DNA from: Nereocystis luetkeana | Taxonomy: Eukaryota; Sar; Phaeophyceae; Laminariales; Laminariaceae | DNA: 64,000 bases | Direction of reading: 5' to 3' | Assembly (NCBI GenBank): GCA_031213475.1 | Contig: JARUPZ010000007.1 | Span: 8,888,458 to 8,952,457, forward strand | Shown: positions 1-16,715 of the stretch, piece after piece | Layout of the letters: every line of letters starts with the position of its first letter | Numbering within the stretch: position 1 is the stretch's first letter | Notes under the pieces: model-generated | What the model saw: the letters and a program-made list of their open reading frames with translations, nothing else | Told to the model about the DNA's origin: nothing | Databases searched by the model: none | Position numbers and translations under genes: made by a program

Positions 1-159
1 TTACTGACACCGAACCAACTACTAATACTACTGCTGTGGTTTAGGGTTTAGAGGGGAGCACTTGGTATCTAAATCCTTTCACAGCACACGTGCTTTTGCC
101 TGCTTTTGCCATGTCTCCTCGTTTTTGTCGTGCTGGTGCTGATGGTTTTACGATCAGTG

Positions 160-610
160 TTGGTTGTCGGAATCGGGTTCGATAAGATATCGGAATCGAT
201 TTCGATACGATATCGTAATCGAGGTCGGTACGATATCGATTAACATGGAGTTCGGTACGATATCGGAATCGAGTGCGATACGATACACCGATATCATTGT
301 CGATGTCGATACGATACCGACAAACAATCGAGTTCGTTACGATACCGATAAACAATGGAGTTCGATACGATGTCGGAATCGAGTTAGATACGATAACGGT
401 ACTAACCGAGAGAACTATACGATACCGATATAAACAATCTAGAGAACGATACGATACCGATATAAACAATCTAGATACGATACCGATATAAACAATCTAG
501 AGAACGATACGATTCCGATATAAACAATCGAGAGAACGATACGATACCGATATAAACAATCGAGAGAACGATACGATACCGATAGAAGAATCGAGTTCGA
601 GACGGTACCG
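160..610. repeat. Minisatellite rich in CGATAC/TATCG
   Basis: A degenerate stretch of the words cgatacgat and atatcggaatcgag leads into about five clearer units of 32 bp between 413 and 592 (core ATACGATACCGATATAAACA). Both strands stay open for long distances here only because the repeat lacks stops in some frames. No coding signal is seen. Confidence 0.85.
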
Positions 611-923
611 GTGAAACAAAAAAGCTCACGGATGGGTACGATTTCGATATTTTGATACATGAAAGTTTTCGTGCGAAAGCTACATAAAAACACGGGGCAA
701 GCCACATGGGGATGGCGGAGGGCAAAGCACGTTCGATAACATCTATCGGAAGTTCGATATTGCGATACATCGAAAAAATCGATGCGGTATCCAAGACTGC
801 TGTTGACGATATCTGTGCGTTGTGTCACACGATATGGTCCGTACAAATTCCATGCCATCCGCTTTTTTTCATTATTTCGAGGCCTTTTTCGTTGCTGTGT
901 TGCTCTGTAAAGGGCCAAATAAT

Positions 924-1031
924 TATTACGGGGAACCATAGTAAACAGGACCAAATATTTTTAATAAAAATACTGAAATATATAGGATTTTGTGTATACC
1001 GTAGGTCCTATTAACTATGGTCCCCCGTAAT
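924..1031 (+). mobile_element. MITE-1 copy 1 (Tc1/mariner-like, TA target)
   Basis: About 108 bp with terminal inverted repeats (consensus TTACGGGGGACCATAG...). This copy has one G fewer in the left G-run. Its interior reads in the orientation with accaaatatt near the left end. The family is internally too short to code for protein. TA duplications flank most copies. Confidence 0.85.
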
Positions 1032-3164
1032 CGTAAAGGCGTTCTCAAGTTTTTGTTTTTTGTGAGAGACAAACGGTGTGGCCAAGTGCAGATTTTAATT
1101 TTTAAAAGTGTGCGGTGCGGTGCGGTGCTGATTTTGATTTTTCGATAACTCCACGGTGCGGTTTTTTGTTGAAAGCCAAATTGGTAAAAAAGGGCGCTGC
1201 GGTAGGGACAGTATTAATCGTGCTTTTCGTAAAAATTAGTCTGGAACTCCCCACCCCCGCTGCTGCAGCAGCTGTGTCTGTGTGTGTGTGTGTGTGTTTT
1301 TTTTCTTCATTTCGTACGAATGACCTTTTCCAAAGTATTTTAACGTGGTGTTTCACGCGGGATGTGTGCGGGCATAAAGTAGATATTATGTCGTGTCTAT
1401 ATACCAGTACGCTGGCAGAGTTACCGCGGCTGTACTTTTTTCTTCATCTTTTTCTTGCGGGGGAGGGGGAGGGGGGGGGGGGGGGGAGCGGCAAGACTTG
1501 AATCGCTTTTTTTTCGGTTTTTGGTTTTTGGTGCGTATGAAAGGACCAAAGTACCTCCGGGGGCTTTCGACTTTCGAAGGCCCGCTTTTTGTTGTTTTGT
1601 GGAGTATGAAGGGTGAAGGGGGGGGGGTGTTCGTTCGAATACGTGTCGACGTGTTGGAACAGGCGTATAAATGGAGGGATGCGGGGACATTTTTGATCGT
1701 TTTTTTTCTTCACTCTCCGAATGCCCTCCGTCCGCTCCAAAGGCAAATAAATATGTCAGGAGACGTACATGTGAAAGCGAGGCAAAACGTGCGCGGTCAA
1801 GTGTGTAGGGCCGAGTGTTCCACGCTAAAACCTACCAGGTAGTAGTTTGCTGTCAGTTGTTGTTGTTGTTGTTGTTCTCACATTAACTCACAATACAATG
1901 TAGTCCGTGGTCGCAGGACAGGCTCCAATAACTCTGGAGTGGAAGAAATACCTCAAGTAAAACAGAGGCGAAAACAAAAATCAAGCATACGCACTCCACC
2001 ACTGCGGACACCAGGGAAGCAAAAAGGAGACTATTAAAATAGCAGACAAAAACCTAAAAAAGAAGATGAAGCGAAGCAAAAAAAAACAGTCAAGGCATGT
2101 ATCGCATGTCAAGGCAAAGTTGCTTTCTGTCAACGGGGTGAAAGTGCTGTCTCTTGACATTTTTTTTCATCATGTTTGCTTCCCGGTGGTGTGGTCAGTA
2201 CGGGGACAGAGTACATGCGAGCGCATAGCTGCTGCCGTGCGCAAGGCCGACTACGTATTGTGGGATCGGATCGGCATCCAGAAAAAGAAAGAAAGAAATG
2301 AAAGGGGTTACCCTCCGTCGTGCAGAAAGCCGCGAGCATTGCCATTCGCGGTGAGTAGCCATGTGTGGGTACTTTATGGACGGGTGCCCGCAGAAAAAAA
2401 AACGCGCGTTTCGCATCCAGCACCCGCGGCGGTCGCCACGGCCGCCGCCGCCGCCGCGACCGCGAGCCCTCGCCTCACAGAGCACGGAGCACGCTTGAAG
2501 TTCCAAGGATGTACGCTCCTTCGATGTGAGCGTCCTCGTTGCCAAGTTTCACGTGGCGTCGTATCACATGATGCGAGGTGGGCCTGTGTCTGGAGGTCTC
2601 GCTTGGGATTTGAACAAGCATTACCCGTTTATTTTTGTTGTCAACTTTTTTTCCCCCCTGGTCAGAAAGGACCTTCTGTTCTCTCTTGTAAGCGTAGCGT
2701 TTGAGACAGAAGTGGACCGACCAGGCAGGCGAAACCCCCAAGACGCAGCAGGACCGCCTGCTGCCTTCGAACTTACACATCTCCACCGACGATCTCTCTC
2801 TGCTCAGTGGGCCATCGATCCACCCTCTGTAAGCCCTGCCTGTGTAGGTGGCAACCCGTGCTCGGTGAGCCCTCGGTGGTGGGGTTTATTATTATTTATA
2901 TTGTTATGGTCTCAAAAAACCCGCCTATTTTTTTGGCCCCCCTCGGGCAGGTTTTGGAACGAAAAAATGAAAACGAAGAAATTTACAAAAAACAAACAAG
3001 GAACCGAAGGTCTGTGTGTGGATTTCGCCACCACAAAAAAAGGAGGAAAACAGAAAACAATCCTGTTCTGGATTATTGATTCCGGATTCCGGATTCCGAT
3101 CCCACGATATCGTTATTTCTCCCCTCACAACACGAACGCACCATCCACCAGATGGGTGCCAGGA

Positions 3165-3282
3165 ATTACGGGGGACCGTATGAAATATGGACCTACGGTA
3201 CAGACAAAAACCTACCAGGTGTCTATATCACTACTTTTACGAAGAACGTTTGGTCCTATTCACTATGGTCCCCCCGTAATAG
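3165..3282 (-). mobile_element. MITE-1 copy 2 (diverged)
   Basis: Both G5/C5 ends are present. The interior is in the reverse orientation (acctac..acaaaaacct first, tttggtcc last). It carries an inserted CCAGG-type word at 3213, where the consensus has none. Confidence 0.75.
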
Positions 3283-3438
3283 TGTAATGCGAGTACCTGG
3301 TGCCGCCATAGACATGATTTTTAGGGTTTTTTGTCACCATCATATGCTTCAATGTGTTCACGTCCCCGGCGGTGGTGATGATGGAAGTATACCAATACAT
3401 TCTCACTCCCGACAAGCTACGTCCGTACGTGCAACCTC

Positions 3439-3618
3439 CTATTAATGTTAGGGGAACCATAGTTAATAGGACCAAATATTGTTGGTAAAAATGGTTACAT
3501 ATGTAGGTTTTTATGTATACCAAAGGTCCACTTATTGTTGGTAAAAATGGTTAAATATATACCAGGTAGGTTTTTATGGGTACCATAGGTCCCTATTCAC
3601 TATGGTCCCCCGTAAATA
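3439..3618 (+). mobile_element. MITE-1 copy 3, with internal duplication
   Basis: The element is about 180 bp instead of 108 because the block from gttggtaaaaatggtt to ataggtcc is present twice. The second block contains TACCAGGTA at 3560 inserted in the TATA|GGT stretch. The left end reads gttagggg instead of ttacgggg. Confidence 0.8.
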
Positions 3619-3765
3619 GTATTCTATGTTTCTCATGATCTTCGCAAATATAGACCCACCGACGCCCTTTGAATTCTGCAGCTTCAGAATTTTCATGTCT
3701 TACCTCGTTTTCCGGGACTGTTGTGGCATACCCGGCAGCATGAGGCCATGTAAAACCCTCAGTAT

Positions 3766-3859
3766 CCCCTTTAGGAACGCAGTCCCATATGTTGGGGACA
3801 AAGCAGTCTAATTCTAGGTAGTTTGTCCCCCAAACGGGACCGCGGTCCTAAAAGGGTTT
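3766..3859. mobile_element. Foldback element (MITE-2) copy 1
   Basis: This is a hairpin of about 90 bp whose arms match AACCCTTTTAGGACCGCAGT and CCCGTTTTGGGGACAAA. It has a short variable loop and no visible coding content. Five complete and two half copies of this family occur in the window. Confidence 0.75.
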
Positions 3860-4521
3860 GAAGAGTACGCGGGATCGAAGTGTTGTCACCCACGGCCTGC
3901 GAAGATGAGTTGCAACGATCCTCGTTCGATCTCACACCTGTTCAAAATATATACCAGGTATATATTACCAGGTATATATTATTATTATTATTATCATTTT
4001 TTTTTAGTTTACACATGTATGTACTTGATTGAAGTACCTGGTAACGATGTTATGCGAAACATGATAACGTGAAAACGAATACCGAGCGCTCCTTGCATTG
4101 ACGCCCAGGTACGGTACGTTCGGTGTATTCATTGTCAAAAGGGCTTGCAAGGTCCTGAGTTGAGGTCATGTCGACCGCGGGAGCTCGGTTTTGGCCTTTT
4201 TTTTCAGTTTCGCCCATCTTGCGACGATTCGATTTATGATATTATACGTACTGGTACCTCGTATTAATACCTGTTAATATAAGGAGCGTTTCCCCCCCCC
4301 CCCCCCCGCCAAGATTGGTTAAATAGCTGGCGCACGAATTTTGGCACAATAGTGGGAATTTGAATTTTGAGCGGTTTATCGTTTTCGTTTTCGTTTTTTT
4401 TTTTTTTTTTGTGAAACTCATAATTTGCGACGCACAAAAAACCCAGATTTCCTAACTTGAGTCAATGTTCCACATGTGCGTATGTGTGTTTGTTTTCTTT
4501 GTTTTCGCCCCCCTCCCTCCC

Positions 4522-4589
4522 CATACGACTATGGCCATGCATGAGATCGAGTACATCTCTCCTATTGAGTACACCCCCCCCCCGCCCTC
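4522..4589 (+). mobile_element. LINE 3'-end relic with C-tail
   Basis: Only the last ~50 bp of the LINE family are present (catacgactatggccatgc ... ctcctattgagtacac), followed by a C-rich tract. The tract then runs through T-rich sequence into the 3' splice site of the next exon at 4632. Confidence 0.75.
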
Positions 4590-4632
4590 CCCCCCTAACC
4601 CCCTCCTCCTTTTTTTTTGTTTTCGTCACCAG

Positions 4633-7866
<3,234 letters not shown>

Positions 7867-8301
7867 TTTTTTTTTGATTTTTTTGATTTTTTTTTTTTTT
7901 TGGAAATGCTCGCTTCTCACCGATAATCTTTTATTTTTTTCTTATAGGACGGTAGGACAAGAATCAGGGGAAAAGGGGGCAGGGGGCAGCAGGGAAGGAA
8001 AAGAGATGAAAAAAGGTGTGTGTGTTTTTTGTTTTTTTTTCGCTGCCTGCCTGCCTTTCCGCGTCGTGTCTGTGCCTGCTGTGCTTGCTTGCTTAGGAGC
8101 TGTTCGTCAGTGGGCCTGCGAGCGAACGTGCTTGTGACCTCGCTTGACTGTTTTTTGGCCTTAAACCGCGAGTGAGAACTTGTAGGGCTCTGCTCGCGAG
8201 CTTTTTGTCAGCTTTGCCAGCGAGCTTGTGAACTACTACAGTAGCTCGTGAGTGAGCCGGTGAGCGAGCTTGTGAGCTCGTGAGCTTGTTTGCTCTCGAA
8301 A
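7867..8301. other. Intergenic, GCTTG-rich lead-in to the array
   Basis: From about 8050 the sequence is full of scattered ctgcctgcc, gcttgct and gcgagcttgtgag words, a decayed edge of the (CTTG)n array. No gene is seen. Confidence 0.7.
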
Positions 8302-12395
<4,094 letters not shown>

Positions 12396-12670
12396 ACTGT
12401 ACTGTACTGTACTGTACTGTACTGTACTGTACTGTACTGTACTGTACTGTACTGTACTGTACTGTACTGTACTGTACTGTACTGTACTGTACTGTACTGT
12501 ACTGTACTGTACTGTACTGTACTGTACTGTACTGTACTGTACTGTACTGTACTGTACTGTACTGTACTGTACTGTACTGTACTGTACTGTACTGTACTGT
12601 ACTGTACTGTACTGTACTGTACTGTACTGTACTGTACTGTACTGTACTGTACTGTACTGTACTGTACTGT
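12396..12670. repeat. Perfect (ACTGT)55 array
   Basis: The array is 275 bp of an uninterrupted pentamer. After a 14-bp spacer a second patch at 12685-12720 switches to the complementary orientation and forms a perfect 22-bp palindrome at 12685-12706. The YCTVL/STVQY frames are artefacts of the repeat. Confidence 0.98.
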
Positions 12671-12721
12671 AAAGAAAAAAGTTTACAGTACAGTACTGTA
12701 CTGTACTGTACTGTACTGTAG

Positions 12722-12900
12722 GCAGGGTTCTGGACCGAAACGAAAAAAAATGGCTCGGTCGGTTTCGGTCGGGGCTTTTTTCGTGATAAGTTAAAACCGA
12801 ATGAATATATATATATATGGGTCGGGTTCGGTCGGTTTTTGCAAATGCTGAACCGAAAAAAAAAAAAAATTCCGTTTTTTTTTTTTGTGTGTTCACAACC
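12722..12900. repeat. CGGTC/CGGTTT minisatellite
   Basis: Repeated cggtcggtttcggtcgg and aaccgaa words alternate with A and T runs and a (TA)n patch. It resembles the element at 11101-11237. Confidence 0.65.
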
Positions 12901-13085
12901 GACCCTGACTGACTGCACACGCTGCACATTATTACATGTGAATACACAATAGGTTCAGCGCGTTTGCCATCCTCAACCATGTGCGGGCAGCAGCATGATG
13001 ATGAGCTTCAACGTTGATCACTCAAAAACATTTCTCGAAGAGAAGAACACCTCTCGGATTGATAGGACCACAGAGTTAATATTAA

Positions 13086-13195
13086 TATTACGGGGGACCA
13101 TAGTAAGTAGGACCCAGTATTGTCAATAAAGTAGCGAAACATATAGTGTTTCGTGTGTACCGTTAGGTCCTATGTAATATGGTCCCCCGCAATAG
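13086..13195 (+). mobile_element. MITE-1 copy 6
   Basis: TA-flanked (aata|ttacgg ... gcaa|tagta). The right end has C for T (ccccgcaa). The interior reads acccagtattgtcaataaag. Confidence 0.9.
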
Positions 13196-13452
13196 TAGCC
13201 TATTGGACTACAGTAGCTTCAACTATGACCGCTCATTAAAAACTCTTGGATGAGACCACAGTAGCCTATTGCAAAAGCAACTTCAACGTTGACCACTCAT
13301 AAGCATTCCCCCAGAGTAGAAAACCTCTTGGACTACAGTGGACCACAGTATTGACATTAATAGTAGCCTATTCGACTACAGCAGCTTCAACGTTAATCAC
13401 TCAAGAACATTTCTCGAAGACGCTTCTCGGATTGATAGGACCACAGCATTAA

Positions 13453-13567
13453 TATTACGGGGGACCATAGTAAGTAGGACCCAATATTGTCAATAAAGTA
13501 GCGAAATATATTGTGTTTCGTGTGCACCGTTAGGTCCTACCAGTATTTAATATGGTCCCCCGTAATA
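13453..13567 (+). mobile_element. MITE-1 copy 7 (duplicate of copy 6)
   Basis: Nearly identical to copy 6, sharing private variants (gtaagtaggaccca, gtgtttcgtgtg). This shows that copies 6 and 7 arose by duplication of the surrounding unit and not by separate insertions. It carries an extra accagt near the right end. Confidence 0.9.
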
Positions 13568-14056
13568 GTAGCCAAGTGGACTACAGTAACTTCGACTTTG
13601 ACCACTCATGAAAAACTCTTGGATGAGACCACAGTAGCCTATTGGACTTCAGTAGCTTCAACGTTGACCACGCACAAACTTTCCCCCGAAGAAAACCTCT
13701 TGGGCTACAGTTACTGTAGTAGACCACAGTATATAAATAGTAGCCTATTCGACTACAGCAGCTTCAACGTTAATCACTCCTCATGAACATTCCCCGAAAT
13801 AACAAGAAAACCCTCTAGGACTAGACCGTAGTAGCCTATTGGACCACAATCAGTAGCCTATTGGACTACAGTAGCTTCAACGTTGACCACTCATAAACAT
13901 TCCCTGAAAGAAGAAAAAAAAAGGACTATTAATACCACGGTAGGTAGCTACTGTAGCTTGAGCGTTGACCACTCATGAAATATTCCGGTTACTCTCATCT
14001 ACATCGGTAGAAATACGCACACGCGCGCGTCAATAGGTTAAGATCAAAAGGTCGGG

Positions 14057-14345
14057 ACACTTCTTATGTACCCCTGGATATAGGTTTGCCTATCAAGCCG
14101 ATTACGCCACTCATTGGTACTCACGTGTGTGTGTTGTTTGCTTAAGAAGAGATAAAATAACGGCTTTAATCCTTTCGTGCACGCGGAGACTGGGAGCCAA
14201 GCTCGTGCCAAAGATACGCCTCCCAAGTACTACAAATACGATCCCAATACATGAACCCAGGTAATTGCCGGGCTTTCAGCCCCACTTAAAGCAGTGCCAT
14301 AACATTAGCCCACTCTGATGAGTCGTATATATATGCAAAATTATG
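14057..14345 (+). repeat. Dispersed repeat R1, copy 1
   Basis: Begins aaaaggtcgggacac, contains ggtactcacgtgtg and acgatcccaa, and ends with agcccactctgatgagtcgt. Related copies lie at 15949, 23168 (rc), 33310 and 34238. It has no coding content, so it may be a solo LTR or a SINE-like unit; termini could not be fixed. Confidence 0.65.
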
Positions 14346-15870
14346 GCGAATTCGTGGAAACCCCGATTCAAATGCTAGCACGTTATTTTCACTAGTGCCG
14401 TGCAGAAAGAGCGTTAAGTGTAATCTCGTTTGTTTCTCCAGTGCGCTCGGCTTCTTCAGAACGGAAAGACGCCAACCTTGTCGAGCTGGCGAGCGAGGCC
14501 AACGGGAACGGCGACCGCGCGCGCTCCTTCCAACCCCTTCTACACCCAGAACAGGATTATTGCTTGGTCCCGTCTGCCATCCAGTTGACAGAGAAGGCGT
14601 ACGTATACGGCCCTGGTCACACGCCCACAAGAGGCGGGCCGGGGTCCCGACGGGGCGTGGGTGACCGCTTACCCGTCGAAGAAACAGGCAATGCAAAAAC
14701 AAGCCGCCATCGAAGGTGGCGTCATGATGTAGCGTAGTAGTAGATTCACCCTTGTCATACGTGGCAGGCGTTGTCGCCTGCCTGGATAAAGAAGGGTTCA
14801 TGGCGTATACGTGTTGCGACGTCGCGACTTATAGCGTCATTAGTGCCCCTTTTCGCCGTATCTGGCAGGCGTTATCCATCCATCCGGTGAGCAAGCAACC
14901 AATACGAGAGCTGTAAAACTATCTATGAATAGAATGCAAGCACGCGTCACAACCACCTCGTTGTGTGAGTGGCCAGAGCAGAGCCAGAGCCAGAGCCACC
15001 CGGCATCAATAGCAGCGAGCAGTCGGTGTTCGGTCTCCATCATGGGTTCACACTTACTTATTGTAAGGGTTATTATCCTGGGCTGAGTAGAATAAACACG
15101 TGTTTCTCCCCGATAGCTCCGCTGGTGATAACTCCCCCCCTCCCTCCTCAGCGAGCCGGAAAAAAAAAAAACGCATACGTAGCGCATCGTCTTACAACCT
15201 TCCACATGTAGACACAAATATGATGCACTGACACTGCCCGTTCAGACACCCGCAACGAAGCCCATCTGCAAGTTCCCGAGCATCGATTTTAACTGAGGCG
15301 AAGAAAACGGCCCTCCAACGGGTTAAAGGAAATTCCTGGTATGCGCTGTCGGTTGGCACACGGCATTATAGCACTCTCCAAAAGGCTTCTTGGGCCCCTG
15401 GGTGTGATTGGGCAACGCTCCGTCGTCGTTCCTGCAAGTGACTCAAAAGAGCCAAAGTATACCTTTCGCCGGCCTTTCAACTTGGCCTTCACCTACTTCT
15501 GTCTTCGAGTGTACCTGTAAATGGCTCGGCCGATCCTTTTTCTGGCAGCCACCTCGAGTTTCGAGTTACTGCTTGTCGAGTTTCGTGGAGTGCTGATTGC
15601 GCTGATTGGTTGCAGCGTTCGTTTCGATTGAGGTAGCAGTATAGTATAAATTGGGACAGGAAGGCCGAAACATTATTCGGATTTTTTTTCGCAACAAGTA
15701 AGTAGAGAACCTTGTAGGGGTCAACGTAGGGATTATACTCCGACACGCATGCATATATATTCTTACGGTATCCCCCTCAGGTTGCGCACATACATACCAA
15801 TGCGTACAACAATGAATGGTAGTGATACGGGCGCGACACCTGGCGCCAAAAGAAACTCGTCGTCCCCGAG
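14346..15870. other. Repeat-derived sequence without recognised gene
   Basis: An open segment at 14440-14735 (SSERKDANLVELASEAN...) resembles retroelement gag-like low-complexity protein but has no diagnostic motif. It lies between two R1 copies and could be the interior of an old LTR element. Nothing was recognised in 14740-15870. Confidence 0.35.
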
Positions 15871-15942
15871 TGGTGGTATGTATTGGAATCCCGTTGTGAG
15901 TTCACGCACGGGTTCGAATCCTGCCCACGACGCCACTTGTTA
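15860..15942 (+). tRNA. tRNA-like relic (class II, Ser/Leu type), probably a pseudogene or SINE head
   Basis: The T-arm and B-box word gggttcgaatcctgccc is followed by cacgacg and CCA. A partner cgtcgtc upstream pairs 6 of 7 acceptor positions, and ccccgagtggt resembles a class II D-arm. A short gtgagttcac hairpin fits a long variable arm. The anticodon arm cannot be folded and the T-stem has mismatches, so a working tRNA is unlikely. Repeat R1 begins immediately downstream, which would fit a tRNA-derived SINE. Confidence 0.35.
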
Positions 15943-15948
15943 GGAGAT

Positions 15949-16243
15949 CAGGTCGGGACGCAGCAACAGAGAGAGTATCCCTTGCCACGTTAGCGTATTG
16001 AGCAGATCAGGTACTCGTTGTCACTCACGTGTGTTGATTTGCCCAGAGATGGAAGAAGAGCGGGTTTACTCTTATCGATCACGATGGAAGACTCTGGCTG
16101 GAGGCTGTTTTTTTCCCTCGCCGTGTAAGCCTCCGGTTGCCATCGAGGAGACACCTACCTCCCACGTAAATACTACAAAGACGATCCCAATGCTTGCTCC
16201 CCGGTAATTATCAGCCTTATCACGTGACTCAAAGCAGTCAGGC
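15949..16243 (+). repeat. Dispersed repeat R1, copy 2
   Basis: Shares ggagatcaggtcgggac, tactcgttgtcactcacgtg and acgatcccaatgcttg...ggtaatt with the other copies. It is too diverged from copy 1 for the two to be young LTRs of one element. Confidence 0.6.
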
Positions 16244-16504
16244 ATTTTTTTTTTTCGGGTGCCCTTTTGTTTACCTGTAAATGCCTCGAAAGGCGCACGT
16301 ATACTGTACCTTTTTGTGGCTTTGGCCCTGCTTATGTCACACCTGGTGCGTACATCGAGGGACCTCCAGTCGACACTGGGGAATGGAGTATTATGTTCTA
16401 CGTATGTATACTCATAGAGGGCCCTCAGTCGACACTGCTGTTGTGAAGGATATTATGCCTTCCTTGTGTGTCGGTTATCGACGTCCATCGCGAGGTAGAC
16501 TTAT

Positions 16505-16715
16505 ACTTATCTTCGTCTTCTTGCTAAGCGGGCTCGGTTGGTACGCCCCTGGCCTCTCAGATCTCCCACTTGGACGACGCCTCCTTCTCCTACTTGCTGG
16601 CAGGCGAACCATTTTTCGTTTTGTTTTGTGTGCGTGCGTGTACCCATATCACACGGGACAACGCGGGTGAGCCCGGCGCCATTACGGGTGTCGGCGGGCA
16701 CTGGCTCCAACGATC
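16505..16715 (+). repeat. Dispersed repeat R3, copy 1
   Basis: The stretch ggctcggttggtacgcccctggcctctcag ... gtgtcggcgggcactgg matches the reverse complement of 29260-29515 over about 200 bp with moderate divergence. Its nature is unknown. Confidence 0.6.

Larger units (their letters stand above)
611..4632. other. No gene recognised; possible 5' region or introns of gene 1
   Basis: Apart from the MITEs, foldback element and C/T homopolymers listed separately, nothing here is recognisable. An open frame on the + strand at 2066-2704 (212 codons) has no recognisable domain, is partly low complexity (alanine run) and overlaps open frames on the other strand, so it is not called. The upstream exons of gene 1, whose first visible exon starts in phase 0 at 4633, must lie here or left of the window. 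Confidence 0.5.
13000..13990. repeat. Tandem array of 70-110 bp units carrying MITE-1
   Basis: Units built on gtagcctattggactacagt, agcttcaacgttgaccactc and gaagaaaacctcttgg recur from 13000 to 13980. Two MITE-1 copies sit 367 bp apart (13086 and 13453) in the same context, so a higher-order unit containing the MITE was duplicated. No coding potential is seen. Confidence 0.85.

Noticed and set aside
2066-2704. 212-codon open frame on the + strand, a possible upstream exon of gene 1
   Set aside because: No domain, Ala run from a GCC repeat, overlapping open frames on the other strand and no clear splice boundaries.
14057-16243. R1 copies 1 and 2 as the two LTRs of one element
   Set aside because: They are too diverged from each other and no primer-binding or polypurine site was found; it remains only a possibility.
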